In this document: in pieces, positions 26,872-34,907 of the stretch | Position numbering within the stretch: position 1 is the first letter of the stretch | Layout of the letters: each line of letters begins with the position of its first letter | NCBI RefSeq assembly: GCF_900176005.1 | Contig: NZ_LT838272.1 | Coordinates: 613,587-677,586 of the forward strand | Source: Thermanaeromonas toyohensis ToBE | GTDB taxonomy: Bacteria > Bacillota > DSM-521 > Neomoorellales > Neomoorellaceae | Direction: 5' to 3' | Length of the DNA stretch: 64,000 nt | Translations under genes and position numbers: made by a program | The notes under the pieces: model-generated | Database searches by the model: none | Seen by the model: the letters and a program-made list of their open reading frames with translations, nothing else | What the model was told of the DNA's origin: nothing

Positions 26872-27654
26872 GTGGACGGTGAAGTAATTCTTGTTGCCGA
26901 AGGGATAACAAAAAAGTTTGGGGGACTTGTTGCGTTAAATAAAGTGGACGTTGTAATACGTAAGGGCGAGAGACACGTAATGATTGGGCCAAATGGGTCT
27001 GGCAAGACTACTTTTATCAATGTGGTAACAGGCGTATACCAGCCTGACGAGGGCAATATTAGGCTTCAAGATGAGGAAATAACGAGGCTTCCACCGCACA
27101 AAATTACCGAGAAAGGAATAGGAAGGACATTTCAAAACATCAGGTTATTTGGGAGCATGACGGTTTGGGAAAACATTGCTGTTGGGATGCATTGTCGGAC
27201 GCAATCTGGGCTCATTGAAGTTTTGTTACGCCTAGGCAGAGAACGTGAGGAAAGGAAGATAATTGAAAAAAAGATAAGAGAGATAAGTTATTTTTTAGGC
27301 TTAGATAAGGTATTAAATCAAAATGTACGTAGTCTCCCCTATGGTAAACAGCGGATAGTGGAGATCGGGAGAGCGATGGCTACCGACCCTAAAATGCTGA
27401 TTCTTGACGAGCCGGCTGCGGGAATGAATAGCCAGGAGGTAGTGGAACTAGCTACAATCATCAAGAAAATTAGCCAACTGGGAATTACGGTGCTGTTAAT
27501 TGAACATAACATGGAATTTGTAAAAGATATTGCTGATAGGATAACGGTACTTGATGCTGGTCAAAAAATAGCTGAGGGCAATTTCGAAGAGATTCAAAGC
27601 CATCCTAAAGTCGTTGAAGCTTATCTTGGCACGCGAGGTGTAGCAAATGCTTGA
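26872..27654 (+). CDS. Branched-chain-type ABC ATPase (LivG-like)
   Basis: This ATPase of about 260 residues has Walker A GPNGSGKTT, the LivG-specific GIGRTFQNIRLFGSMTVWENI, the weak signature LPYGKQRIVEIGRA, Walker B MLILDEPAAGM and the switch histidine in LLIEHNM. Four in-frame GTG codons lie at 26863-26872. AGGTGG at 26861-26866 favours the last one. It ends by overlapping the LivF-like gene. Confidence 0.92.
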   Translation: MDGEVILVAEGITKKFGGLVALNKVDVVIRKGERHVMIGPNGSGKTTFINVVTGVYQPDEGNIRLQDEEITRLPPHKITEKGIGRTFQNIRLFGSMTVWENIAVGMHCRTQSGLIEVLLRLGREREERKIIEKKIREISYFLGLDKVLNQNVRSLPYGKQRIVEIGRAMATDPKMLILDEPAAGMNSQEVVELATIIKKISQLGITVLLIEHNMEFVKDIADRITVLDAGQKIAEGNFEEIQSHPKVVEAYLGTRGVANA

Positions 27655-28354
27655 AGTTAACAGTTTGAAGGTTAAGTATGGTCGGGCTGAAGCCTTGAAG
27701 GGTGTATCACTTACCGTTGGACAAGGTAAAGTTGTTGCAGTTCTTGGTAGTAATGGGGCCGGAAAATCAACATTGCTTAAAGCAATTTCTGGATTAGTAC
27801 CAGTAAGTAAAGAGAGTAGTATTAGGTTAAATGGGGAGGAAATAAGTGGATTACCACCTGACAAGATTGTAGCTAAAGGGATTTCATATGTACCCGAGGG
27901 AAGAAAGATATTTCCGGGTCTTACTGTTCGAGAAAATTTAAGGATAGGCGCTTATTTACGTCAGGATAAAAAAGGAATAGAAGAAGATATGGAAAGATGT
28001 TATGAACTTTTTCCCCGCCTTAAAGAACGTTCAAATCAGCGTGCTGGCACCTTGTCTGGTGGTGAACAACAAATGTTGGCCATTAGCAGAGCATTAATGT
28101 CGAAACCCAAACTTCTCTTATTAGATGAGCCTTCAATGGGACTTGCTCCTGTTCTCGTTGAGAGAATATACGAGAAGATCGCTCAAATACGTGAGCAAGG
28201 GGTTACCATGCTCCTAGTTGAGCAAAATGCTAATTTGGCCCTGACAATTAGCGATTATGTATATGTTATAGCTAATGGCGAAATAAAGCTCCAGGGGGCG
28301 GCGAAAGACTTCTTGAGAGAACGAGACCTTGTAAAGGCTTACTTGGGATCTTAA
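27647..28354 (+). CDS. Branched-chain-type ABC ATPase (LivF-like)
   Basis: This 235-residue ATPase has Walker A GSNGAGKST, YVPEGRKIFPGLTVRENL (LivF-typical), signature LSGGEQQMLAISRALM, Walker B LLLLDEPSMGLAP and LLVEQNANLAL. Its ATG overlaps the previous stop by eight bases, so the two ATPases are translationally coupled. It is the last gene of the Liv run. Confidence 0.93.
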   Translation: MLEVNSLKVKYGRAEALKGVSLTVGQGKVVAVLGSNGAGKSTLLKAISGLVPVSKESSIRLNGEEISGLPPDKIVAKGISYVPEGRKIFPGLTVRENLRIGAYLRQDKKGIEEDMERCYELFPRLKERSNQRAGTLSGGEQQMLAISRALMSKPKLLLLDEPSMGLAPVLVERIYEKIAQIREQGVTMLLVEQNANLALTISDYVYVIANGEIKLQGAAKDFLRERDLVKAYLGS

Positions 28355-28404
28355 TCGCAATAGGGATGTATATATTACTCTTCGTTGTCAAGACTGGTGC
28401 TAGT

Positions 28405-28553
28405 CCGAGCAAACTCGGCCGGGCAGCGTCGCTGCCCGGTGCTGTCCCGAAAATCGCGGGAATTAAAGGCGGTAGTCCCTCAATACCCTGTGGTATAACA
28501 GGGGTAAGAACAACAAGCAAAGGTGATAAGTGCGGGCAATGCCGGTTATACCA
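28405..28553. repeat. Tandem hairpins and inverted repeat after livF-like gene
   Basis: Two adjacent perfect stems occur: CCGAG-CAAA-CTCGG at 28405-28418 and a 9-bp stem CCGGGCAGC/GCTGCCCGG at 28419-28439. A 9-bp inverted repeat TGGTATAAC (28492-28500) and GTTATACCA (28545-28553) follows. No T tract is present. They may be an imperfect operon end or the edge of the decayed insertion sequence next to them. Confidence 0.5.
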
Positions 28554-28599
28554 CTAGAGGGTAAGTAATCTAATATCCCATGAGGCTTTTCCTGGTCTC

Positions 28600-29306
28600 C
28601 CGACCTACATTTCAGATTTCTCTGGAGGAAGTTGTTGGTAAAGCTTGGGATGGGCTGCTTGCCCTGTCCGTAGCCGTCTACTTAGATGTAGTTAAGGCAA
28701 TGATGGAGGCGTAAGTAGCCGAAATCGTTAGACCTAAGGTTGAACATAATCTTTTAAACGTACGGCCAAGCGTCATGGAAGGAGAAGGGTAGCGTGATTT
28801 TGGGCTGGTTGAAGGTACCCATCCGGCACCTCGAGTGCCTACAAAGGAGGGCATGAAGCAACGTTAGAAACCTACACTAAACCTTTCAGGACGAAAGCCT
28901 GGTAACTGAGGTAGTTTTTGAGTGCATACTCCTTGGGTTATCAACCTGCCACTACAGGCAAGGGCTGAAATCTATAGGCGAGGAAATACCTGCCAAGGGA
29001 GCCTCAAAGGGCACTGTAGGTCGGCTTATTGAGGATAAATGTCCTGGTGTGGCTAGGAGTTTGCTCGAAGGACTAGAAGAAACCTTAACGGTTACGAAAC
29101 CGAAACTTCGAGAGGACTTGAGGAAGACGCTGTGGTCGACCAATCCTATCGAGTCGGCATTTGATAAACTCAGGGCTACTTCCCATAAGGTAAAATGTTG
29201 GCAAAACAGTATGCAAGGTTTTACAATGGTCTGCAGCCGGGTATTAGAGGCCGATAGGGGTCTCAGGCGCATCCAGGGATATCGCGGTTACCTTTATCGG
29301 CCATAG
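28600..29306 (+). pseudogene. Decayed IS256/mutator-type transposase
   Basis: Fragments of an IS256-like transposase appear in order but in different frames with stops: LGWAACPVR/ALSVAVYLDVVKAMMEA near 28650-28710, PTKEGMKQ near 28840, then one open frame from 28881 with TEVVFECILLGLSTCHYRQGLKSIGEEIPAKG, then EDLRKTLWSTNPIESAFDK and EADRGLRRIQGYR. The text jumps from SKGTVGRLIE straight to the C-terminal part, so the region carrying most of the DDE catalytic core is deleted. The element is dead. Confidence 0.8.
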
Positions 29307-29520
29307 CTTTCAAAGAAGCGATTAGTGAGCAAGGAGATGACAGCCTGGAGAAAACACCGTAAGGCGGAGAAAAGGGGCGGTATTTAAATCCCAGGACGTT
29401 TAGGACATGGCCTTAACAGGCAGGAGTAGGGAATTGGTGATGGATAGAAAGATCAGAGAAGCATATCTAGCATTTGGATTTTTTATTCGGACCACCATAG
29501 CAAAAAGGAGAGGGTGAGGC

Positions 29521-30201
29521 ATGAAGATTTTGGCCATAAATGGCAGCCACCGTAAAGGCCGCAATACAGCTAGAATGCTGGAGGCGGTTTTGGAGGAAGC
29601 GCGGAGCTTAGGAGCGGAAACAGAGCTCTTGGAATTGAGCGATTATAATATCAAGCCTTGCCGGGCCTGCAACCATTGTTTACGGGCAATAGAATGTTCT
29701 ATCCAGGATGATGATATTAAACTGATCACGGATAAGATGTTGATAGCTGATGCCATTGTATTAGGTTCCCCGGTGTATTTTTTCAACGTGACAGGGTTAA
29801 TGAAAAACTTCATGGACCGGACCCGGTGGTTACATATGTGCCGGAATGTGCTTTATGGTAAGGTGGGCGCAGCAGTGACCCATGCGGGGCTAAGAAACGG
29901 GGGGCAGGAATTCACGCAGATGATACTGGAGCGTTACCTGGCCAGCCATGGTATGATCGTGGTAGATAGCCGGGATCAAGAGAGTGGGATTTATAACTAC
30001 GGGCCAACGGGCACCCTGTTTGAACGGCTGGAGGGGAGCAGGGTAATATGGAAGAAAGGCGTGGAAGAAGATCTGCTGGCCCTGCACGAGTGTCGCACGC
30101 TAGGGAAGAACATTGTTAGACAAGTGCAGCTTCTGGAAGCTTCTAGCATCAGAAGAGGGCCAGTGGTGGCCAATACACCTAGCTCCCCTTTTTCTTGTTG
30201 A
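29521..30201 (+). CDS. Flavodoxin-fold NAD(P)H-dependent FMN reductase
   Basis: This 226-residue protein has ILAINGSHRKGRNTARMLEAVL (flavin phosphate loop), a CRACNHCLRAIEC cysteine cluster like those of Fe-S flavoproteins, and LGSPVYFFNVTGLMKNFMDR. It is the third member of this family in the window and stands alone between the dead transposase and the germination genes. The ATG follows AGGAGAGGG. Its redox partner is unknown. Confidence 0.87.
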   Translation: MKILAINGSHRKGRNTARMLEAVLEEARSLGAETELLELSDYNIKPCRACNHCLRAIECSIQDDDIKLITDKMLIADAIVLGSPVYFFNVTGLMKNFMDRTRWLHMCRNVLYGKVGAAVTHAGLRNGGQEFTQMILERYLASHGMIVVDSRDQESGIYNYGPTGTLFERLEGSRVIWKKGVEEDLLALHECRTLGKNIVRQVQLLEASSIRRGPVVANTPSSPFSC

Positions 30202-30241
30202 GGTGATCCTTCACTGCACTTAAATTGGGAAATCTTACAGT

Positions 30242-30475
30242 TTATTCCGGAGGGCCGAGGATAGCTTGGGCCAACGGCTCAAAGAATTTTATAAGCTCTT
30301 CGGAGGGGAAAATAACTTTTCTATGTAGGGCCCAAGGTATACCCAGAGCCAGGCCAAGGAGGCATAAGACAGCAAAGGCAAAGAGCTCCCGCCAGGCTCG
30401 GCGTTGTAAAAGGGGTGGAACCTCAAGTAAGAAAACGCACATGTATAAAGCAAGTACAACTAAAAGCCTTAACAA
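30242..30475 (-). CDS. Small membrane protein at the end of the germination operon
   Basis: This 77-residue protein has two hydrophobic segments (about residues 2-20 and 31-50) and an acidic C-terminal tail. It starts with TTG, five bases after AGGTGAAGG, and lies 30 bases after the GerC-type gene on the same strand. I recognise no domain. Position suggests a spore-membrane accessory to the germination receptor, in the way GerD- or subunit-D-like small proteins accompany other ger operons. That is inference only. Confidence 0.6.
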   Translation of the reverse strand: MLRLLVVLALYMCVFLLEVPPLLQRRAWRELFAFAVLCLLGLALGIPWALHRKVIFPSEELIKFFEPLAQAILGPPE

Positions 30476-30505
30476 AAGCCTTCACCTACCATAGAGCTAT
30501 AGAGG

Positions 30506-31783
30506 TTAATGTGCCTTGGGTTGCCAGGGACGGCCGGTCAAGCCAGTACGGCGAAGCTTTACCTCCACCTGTATAGTGATGGGAAGTTTCTTGAATTCTT
30601 CCTCCCAGTGGGGCTGAATTTGTTTCCAGAGCTTAGGATTTTTACGGTAGAGGGCGCCTCCGAAGTCAAAAACATCGGTTCCTGCTTTTTTGGCCTGGGC
30701 AATAGCGCTATTTATTTCCTCTGTGATAACTATTGCCATCTGGCTTTCTAGGGATTTAATGGCTTCTTCGCTGGTATAGTCATGAAAGCATTGTTGTTCT
30801 AAGAGATTACCTTCTACTTTTAGGTTAATTATACTTTGAAGCTGGCTGTTGCGATCTTGAAATTTAGTTTTACTTCGCGCCTCGGTTATTTCTACAGAGA
30901 TTCTTTTTTTATCCTCAGGGCACTGAAGCTCTAGGATAGCCCTGTTCACTTGATTCCTAACCCAGGCTAAGCCGCGGGTTTGGCGCTCGTCAAGCCAACC
31001 CACTAGCTTATCATGGTGGAAAAGCCCCGTTCCGTTTAGGCGCACAGTCCTAACTATTTCTGGTTCGGGAGTCCTGGGTGCACCTTGCTTGTTAGATTCG
31101 CGGGAAGTAGCTCCTCGAGAAGTCGGTGCCCCTATAACGGGGGGAAAGGGTTGGGGGCTAAGTTCTAAAACTGGTATAGCGGTGGCAGCTGCTCCTGTGG
31201 ATAGATCTACCAGCACATCGTGGATACTAGGGATAAAGCCATAACCGCTGACTCTTACCCATTTATCTAGACCTGCGATCTCCCGCCCCAGGGTGGCCTC
31301 TAGTCCCCCTTGGGCGCGGATTAAAACTTCCTTTGCTGGACCCCGAGTAAGGAGAATAAAGGTGGAACGCCGGAATTCCTGCTGCCGGTCTAAAAAGTCG
31401 AGGACCTCTTTAAGTCCTTGACGAGCCAGGTCTTCTCCTACCAGCACACCAGTAGTGTGGGCCACGTAGGCTCGACGGGGTAACCTTAAAGCCAGTTTCC
31501 GGCCGGCAGCATAAAGGGTATTACCCCGGTCAATGGCTATAATTGCGTTACGCTGGGGTAGAGCGGCAGCGGTGCCGCCTCCCCCTCCACCTTCACCACC
31601 ACCGGTAACCGCTGCCGGCCTTATTATCTCAGCGGTAACGATACATTCATCGTTTTCTAGGTCGAAGGCCAAAGAAGATATGAAAGCCAATTCATTGATC
31701 TCCCGCCGGTCCCAGCAGCCAGGTAGAAAAAGGAGAAGGATAATTATAGACAGCGAGTGGAAGAGAGCATGTAGTCGCCTCAA
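30506..31783 (-). CDS. Spore germination lipoprotein, Ger(x)C family
   Basis: This 425-residue protein has a signal peptide and lipobox LPGCWDRREINELAF, the characteristic Ger(x)C opening, then AFDLENDECIVTAEI, a Gly-rich linker and the C-terminal domain (VEGNLLEQQCF, ITEEINSAIAQAKKAGTDVFDFGGALYRKNPKLW). It is the C subunit of a nutrient receptor in the spore inner membrane. Its start overlaps the stop of the A-subunit gene by four bases. Confidence 0.93.
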   Translation of the reverse strand: MRRLHALFHSLSIIILLLFLPGCWDRREINELAFISSLAFDLENDECIVTAEIIRPAAVTGGGEGGGGGGTAAALPQRNAIIAIDRGNTLYAAGRKLALRLPRRAYVAHTTGVLVGEDLARQGLKEVLDFLDRQQEFRRSTFILLTRGPAKEVLIRAQGGLEATLGREIAGLDKWVRVSGYGFIPSIHDVLVDLSTGAAATAIPVLELSPQPFPPVIGAPTSRGATSRESNKQGAPRTPEPEIVRTVRLNGTGLFHHDKLVGWLDERQTRGLAWVRNQVNRAILELQCPEDKKRISVEITEARSKTKFQDRNSQLQSIINLKVEGNLLEQQCFHDYTSEEAIKSLESQMAIVITEEINSAIAQAKKAGTDVFDFGGALYRKNPKLWKQIQPHWEEEFKKLPITIQVEVKLRRTGLTGRPWQPKAH

Positions 31784-33441
31784 CGTCCTGGCCTCCTGGA
31801 ATCCTTTTTATCCTGGGCAGGTTTCTGTTTTTTCATCATAGCCTCTATCTCTGCCTCCGGAGGTTCAAACTCGGCTGGCTCAGGCTTCTTGATGCCTGGC
31901 TTTACCCGGAAAAAATTCCTAAGTCCCCCTTCCAGTTTAGGCCGGGACAGCATAGCCCACCAGGGAGCCCGGAAAACGACATCCTTCTGATCTTCCCAGA
32001 TAAAAGGAGCCAGAGGTGCCAAGTAAGGGAGGCCGAAACTCCTTAAAGTGACTAGATGAATTAAAATGGCTAGGATGCCGGTGAAAATGCCAAATAAGCC
32101 TAAGGAACCGGCCAGGAATATCATGGGCAGGCGCAACATGCGTATAGCTGTGCCTAAGCCAAAGGTTGGATTAGTAAAGGAAGAGATGGCTGTAAGGGAC
32201 ACTACAATAACCATGGCGGCTGAAGCCAGCCCTGCCCGGATAGCTGCCTCTCCGATAACTAAGGCTCCCACAATGGTTACAGCTTGCCCTACTGGCCGGG
32301 GTAGGCGCACGCCGGCTTCCACCAGTATCTCAAATATTATCTGCATAAGCAGAGCCTCCACAAAGGCAGGGTAAGGCACCCGTTCCCGCTGGGCAGCTAT
32401 GGCTACCGCCAGGGTAGTGGGTATCATCTCGTGGTGGAAAGTAGTGACGGCCACATAAAGGGAGGGTAAGAGAAGGGCTATGAAAAGGGCTAAGAAACGG
32501 AAGATGCGGATGAAGCTGACCACCCAGCGTTCATATAGATCATCAGGGGCCTGAAGCTCTGTAAAAAGGTTCACTGGTAGAATAAGAGCAAAGGGGGAGC
32601 CATCTGTAAGGATAGCCACTCTGCCCTGCAAAATGTCGGCCACCACCCTGTCAGGCCTTTCTGTCCGAGCCATCTGGGGGAAGGGAGAGAAAGGAGAATC
32701 CTCAATAAGCTCCTCTATATAACCGCTCTCTAAAATACCATCTACATCGATGCGCTTAAGGCGGCTGCGTAGCTCTTTGAGGACCCCTTCTAAAGCTAGG
32801 CCTTCCAGGTAGCTTAGCACCACCCGGGTACGGGTGGTGCGGCCTAAGTAAAAGGTTTCAAAGCGTAGGTTGGGTGTGCGCAGGCGACGTCGAATTAGGG
32901 ATATATTAGTAGGGAGGTCCTCGGTAAACCCTTCCCGGGGGCCGCGGATGACAGTTTCTATCTCCGGTTCGGTTACAGCCCTCTTTTCCCAACTATCGGC
33001 TCCTAGGAGCAGGGCCAGGCTATAGCCGTCCATCAGGAGGGCTACTTGGCCATCCAGCAAGCCATAGAATACGCCCTGCCATGACGAATGTTCTTTTAAA
33101 TTCCCTATAGGTAGGCTTTCACGCATAAGCTTTGGGAGATTTATCTCATTTAGGGCTACCTGGTCGCCAGGCAATCTCATCAAAGAAGGTAAAATATCCC
33201 GCTGGATTACATCGCGATCTATCATGCTTTCCAAATATACCAGCGCAAGTTTTTGGCCTTTTACTTCTATCTCCCTGATTATCAAATCGTTGCTTGGACC
33301 AAAGGCCTCTTTTAGGTAATGTAAGTTATCCTTTAAGCCGGGCTTAAGCGGGACTTCGTATTTCCCTTTCGTTCGCTCATAGGAAGAACTTTTTTTCTTT
33401 GAATGGAATAGTTTCCAAAGGCGGCGAAAGATCTTAAGCAA
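31780..33441 (-). CDS. Spore germination protein, GerA-family A subunit
   Basis: This 553-residue protein has a cytoplasmic N-terminal domain to about residue 300 (LALVYLESMIDRDVIQRDIL, VIRGPREGFTEDLPTNISLIRRRLRTPNL, RPDRVVADILQGRVAILTDGSPFALILP), then five or so membrane segments with PYPAFVEALLMQIIFEILVEAGVRLPRPVGQAVTIVGALVIGEAA. The C-terminal tail is highly charged. It belongs with the C subunit behind it. The B subunit gene is divergent. Confidence 0.93.
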   Translation of the reverse strand: MLKIFRRLWKLFHSKKKSSSYERTKGKYEVPLKPGLKDNLHYLKEAFGPSNDLIIREIEVKGQKLALVYLESMIDRDVIQRDILPSLMRLPGDQVALNEINLPKLMRESLPIGNLKEHSSWQGVFYGLLDGQVALLMDGYSLALLLGADSWEKRAVTEPEIETVIRGPREGFTEDLPTNISLIRRRLRTPNLRFETFYLGRTTRTRVVLSYLEGLALEGVLKELRSRLKRIDVDGILESGYIEELIEDSPFSPFPQMARTERPDRVVADILQGRVAILTDGSPFALILPVNLFTELQAPDDLYERWVVSFIRIFRFLALFIALLLPSLYVAVTTFHHEMIPTTLAVAIAAQRERVPYPAFVEALLMQIIFEILVEAGVRLPRPVGQAVTIVGALVIGEAAIRAGLASAAMVIVVSLTAISSFTNPTFGLGTAIRMLRLPMIFLAGSLGLFGIFTGILAILIHLVTLRSFGLPYLAPLAPFIWEDQKDVVFRAPWWAMLSRPKLEGGLRNFFRVKPGIKKPEPAEFEPPEAEIEAMMKKQKPAQDKKDSRRPGR

Positions 33442-33597
33442 TATTGAACATCCCTTTCCTACTAGATAGCTTGGCTATCCGCGGGAGACAAATCTTACCT
33501 AATCTTTTAGTGTTACGATTCTTTGCCGTTTTATGCTATAGCTACATACAAACAGAGGCTATAGGAGATATTAACAAGTAAGGAGATGTTTTCATGT

Positions 33598-34689
33598 ATG
33601 CGTGAAGAAGGTAGGATCTCCAGCTGGCAATTTTTCATGCTGATTATGGCTTTCCTTATCGGCACCTCTACCCTGATTATGCCTGTGGGGCCCGCCAAAC
33701 AGGATGCCTGGATTTCGTACCTTTTGACTGGGGTCTTAAGCATAGGGGCAGCCTACTTTTATACTAGCTTAGGGCAAAGGTTTCCAAGGGAGACCCCTTT
33801 CCAATACGCGCCGCGGGTCCTTGGTAAAATATTAGGTACCTTCTTTAATATTCTTTTCCTCTGGTATGCCTTCCACCTGGCTGCTCTGCTTTTGCTCAAC
33901 TTCAGTGAACTGTATGTTATTGCCATTATGGTTACCACGCCCCTTATAGTTTTCATCGGTATAATGGCTATACTTGCAGCTTGGGCAGTCCGCTCTGGCC
34001 TTGAGGCCCTGGCCCGCCTGGCCGAGCTATTAACCCCCTTCCTTATAGTTACAATTATTGTGCTAAACATCTTAACTTTAGCTACACCGAAGTTGCCCCA
34101 TTGGGAAAACCTTCTGCCTATTATGGCCGAAGGACCTCTTCCCATCCTTAGAGGAATTTTACCATCCTTTGCCTTCCCCTTTGGAGAAACTGTCTTTTTT
34201 TTAGTTCTTATTCCTTTTTTAACTAGCCCTCGAAAGTGCCATCGTCCCTTTGCCCTGGCCGTGATTTTAATTAGCCTTCTTCTTACTTCTGTCCTAGTAC
34301 GTAATATTATTGTCCTAGGGCCTCAAGAAGCTAGCAGGGTTAATTTTCCTAGCTTAACGACTATACAGCTAATAAATATCGGCGATTTCCTCCAGCGTAT
34401 GGATCCTCTTATTATTTTTATCTGGACCTTTGGTGTCTTCTTGAAATTAACTGTGGTTTTTTATGTCTTTACCCTGGGAACAGCCCAAGTTTTTGGTCTT
34501 CAAGATTACCGCTTCTTAGTTTTTCCCACCGGTCTTTTATTAACCTTTTTTGCTCCTGCCGTTTATGAGAATTTCCATCAGATGCTGCGCTTTGCGGCCC
34601 GTACTTGGCCCTTTTACTTCTTTCCTGGTTACTTTCTTTACCCTGCTCTACTGCTACTAGTGGCAAAAATCCGGGATATTAAAGGGTGA
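33598..34689 (+). CDS. Spore germination permease, GerAB family
   Basis: This 363-residue protein with about ten hydrophobic segments (ISSWQFFMLIMAFLIGTSTLI at the start, PFAFPFGE-like segment FAFPFGETVFFLVLIPFL) matches the amino-acid-permease-like B subunit of germinant receptors. The ATG at 33586 touches the AAGGAG site, so the in-frame ATG at 33598 is the likelier start. It is transcribed away from the A and C subunit genes, an unusual split of a normally collinear A-B-C operon. Confidence 0.9.
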   Translation: MREEGRISSWQFFMLIMAFLIGTSTLIMPVGPAKQDAWISYLLTGVLSIGAAYFYTSLGQRFPRETPFQYAPRVLGKILGTFFNILFLWYAFHLAALLLLNFSELYVIAIMVTTPLIVFIGIMAILAAWAVRSGLEALARLAELLTPFLIVTIIVLNILTLATPKLPHWENLLPIMAEGPLPILRGILPSFAFPFGETVFFLVLIPFLTSPRKCHRPFALAVILISLLLTSVLVRNIIVLGPQEASRVNFPSLTTIQLINIGDFLQRMDPLIIFIWTFGVFLKLTVVFYVFTLGTAQVFGLQDYRFLVFPTGLLLTFFAPAVYENFHQMLRFAARTWPFYFFPGYFLYPALLLLVAKIRDIKG

Positions 34690-34907
34690 GCTGCAAAAAT
34701 TTCTTAGACAAGTTAAGGAATAGGGTGGGCTTAAGATAATCCGAGTTGAGGGATTATGTTCTTCCGGTCAGGTTTGTCCTTATGTTAGAATAACAGTCAT
34801 GGAAGCGAAGTATATTCTATAGGTTTAATTTCTTATACAGAGAAGGAAATTCCTAGAAGGAAGTAGAATCACACTTTATGATATAGTTTCCTAAAAGGAG
34901 CTAAGGC

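Noticed and set aside
34736..34757. Hairpin after the GerAB-type gene as a terminator
   Set aside because: The stem is only seven weak base pairs and no T run follows.
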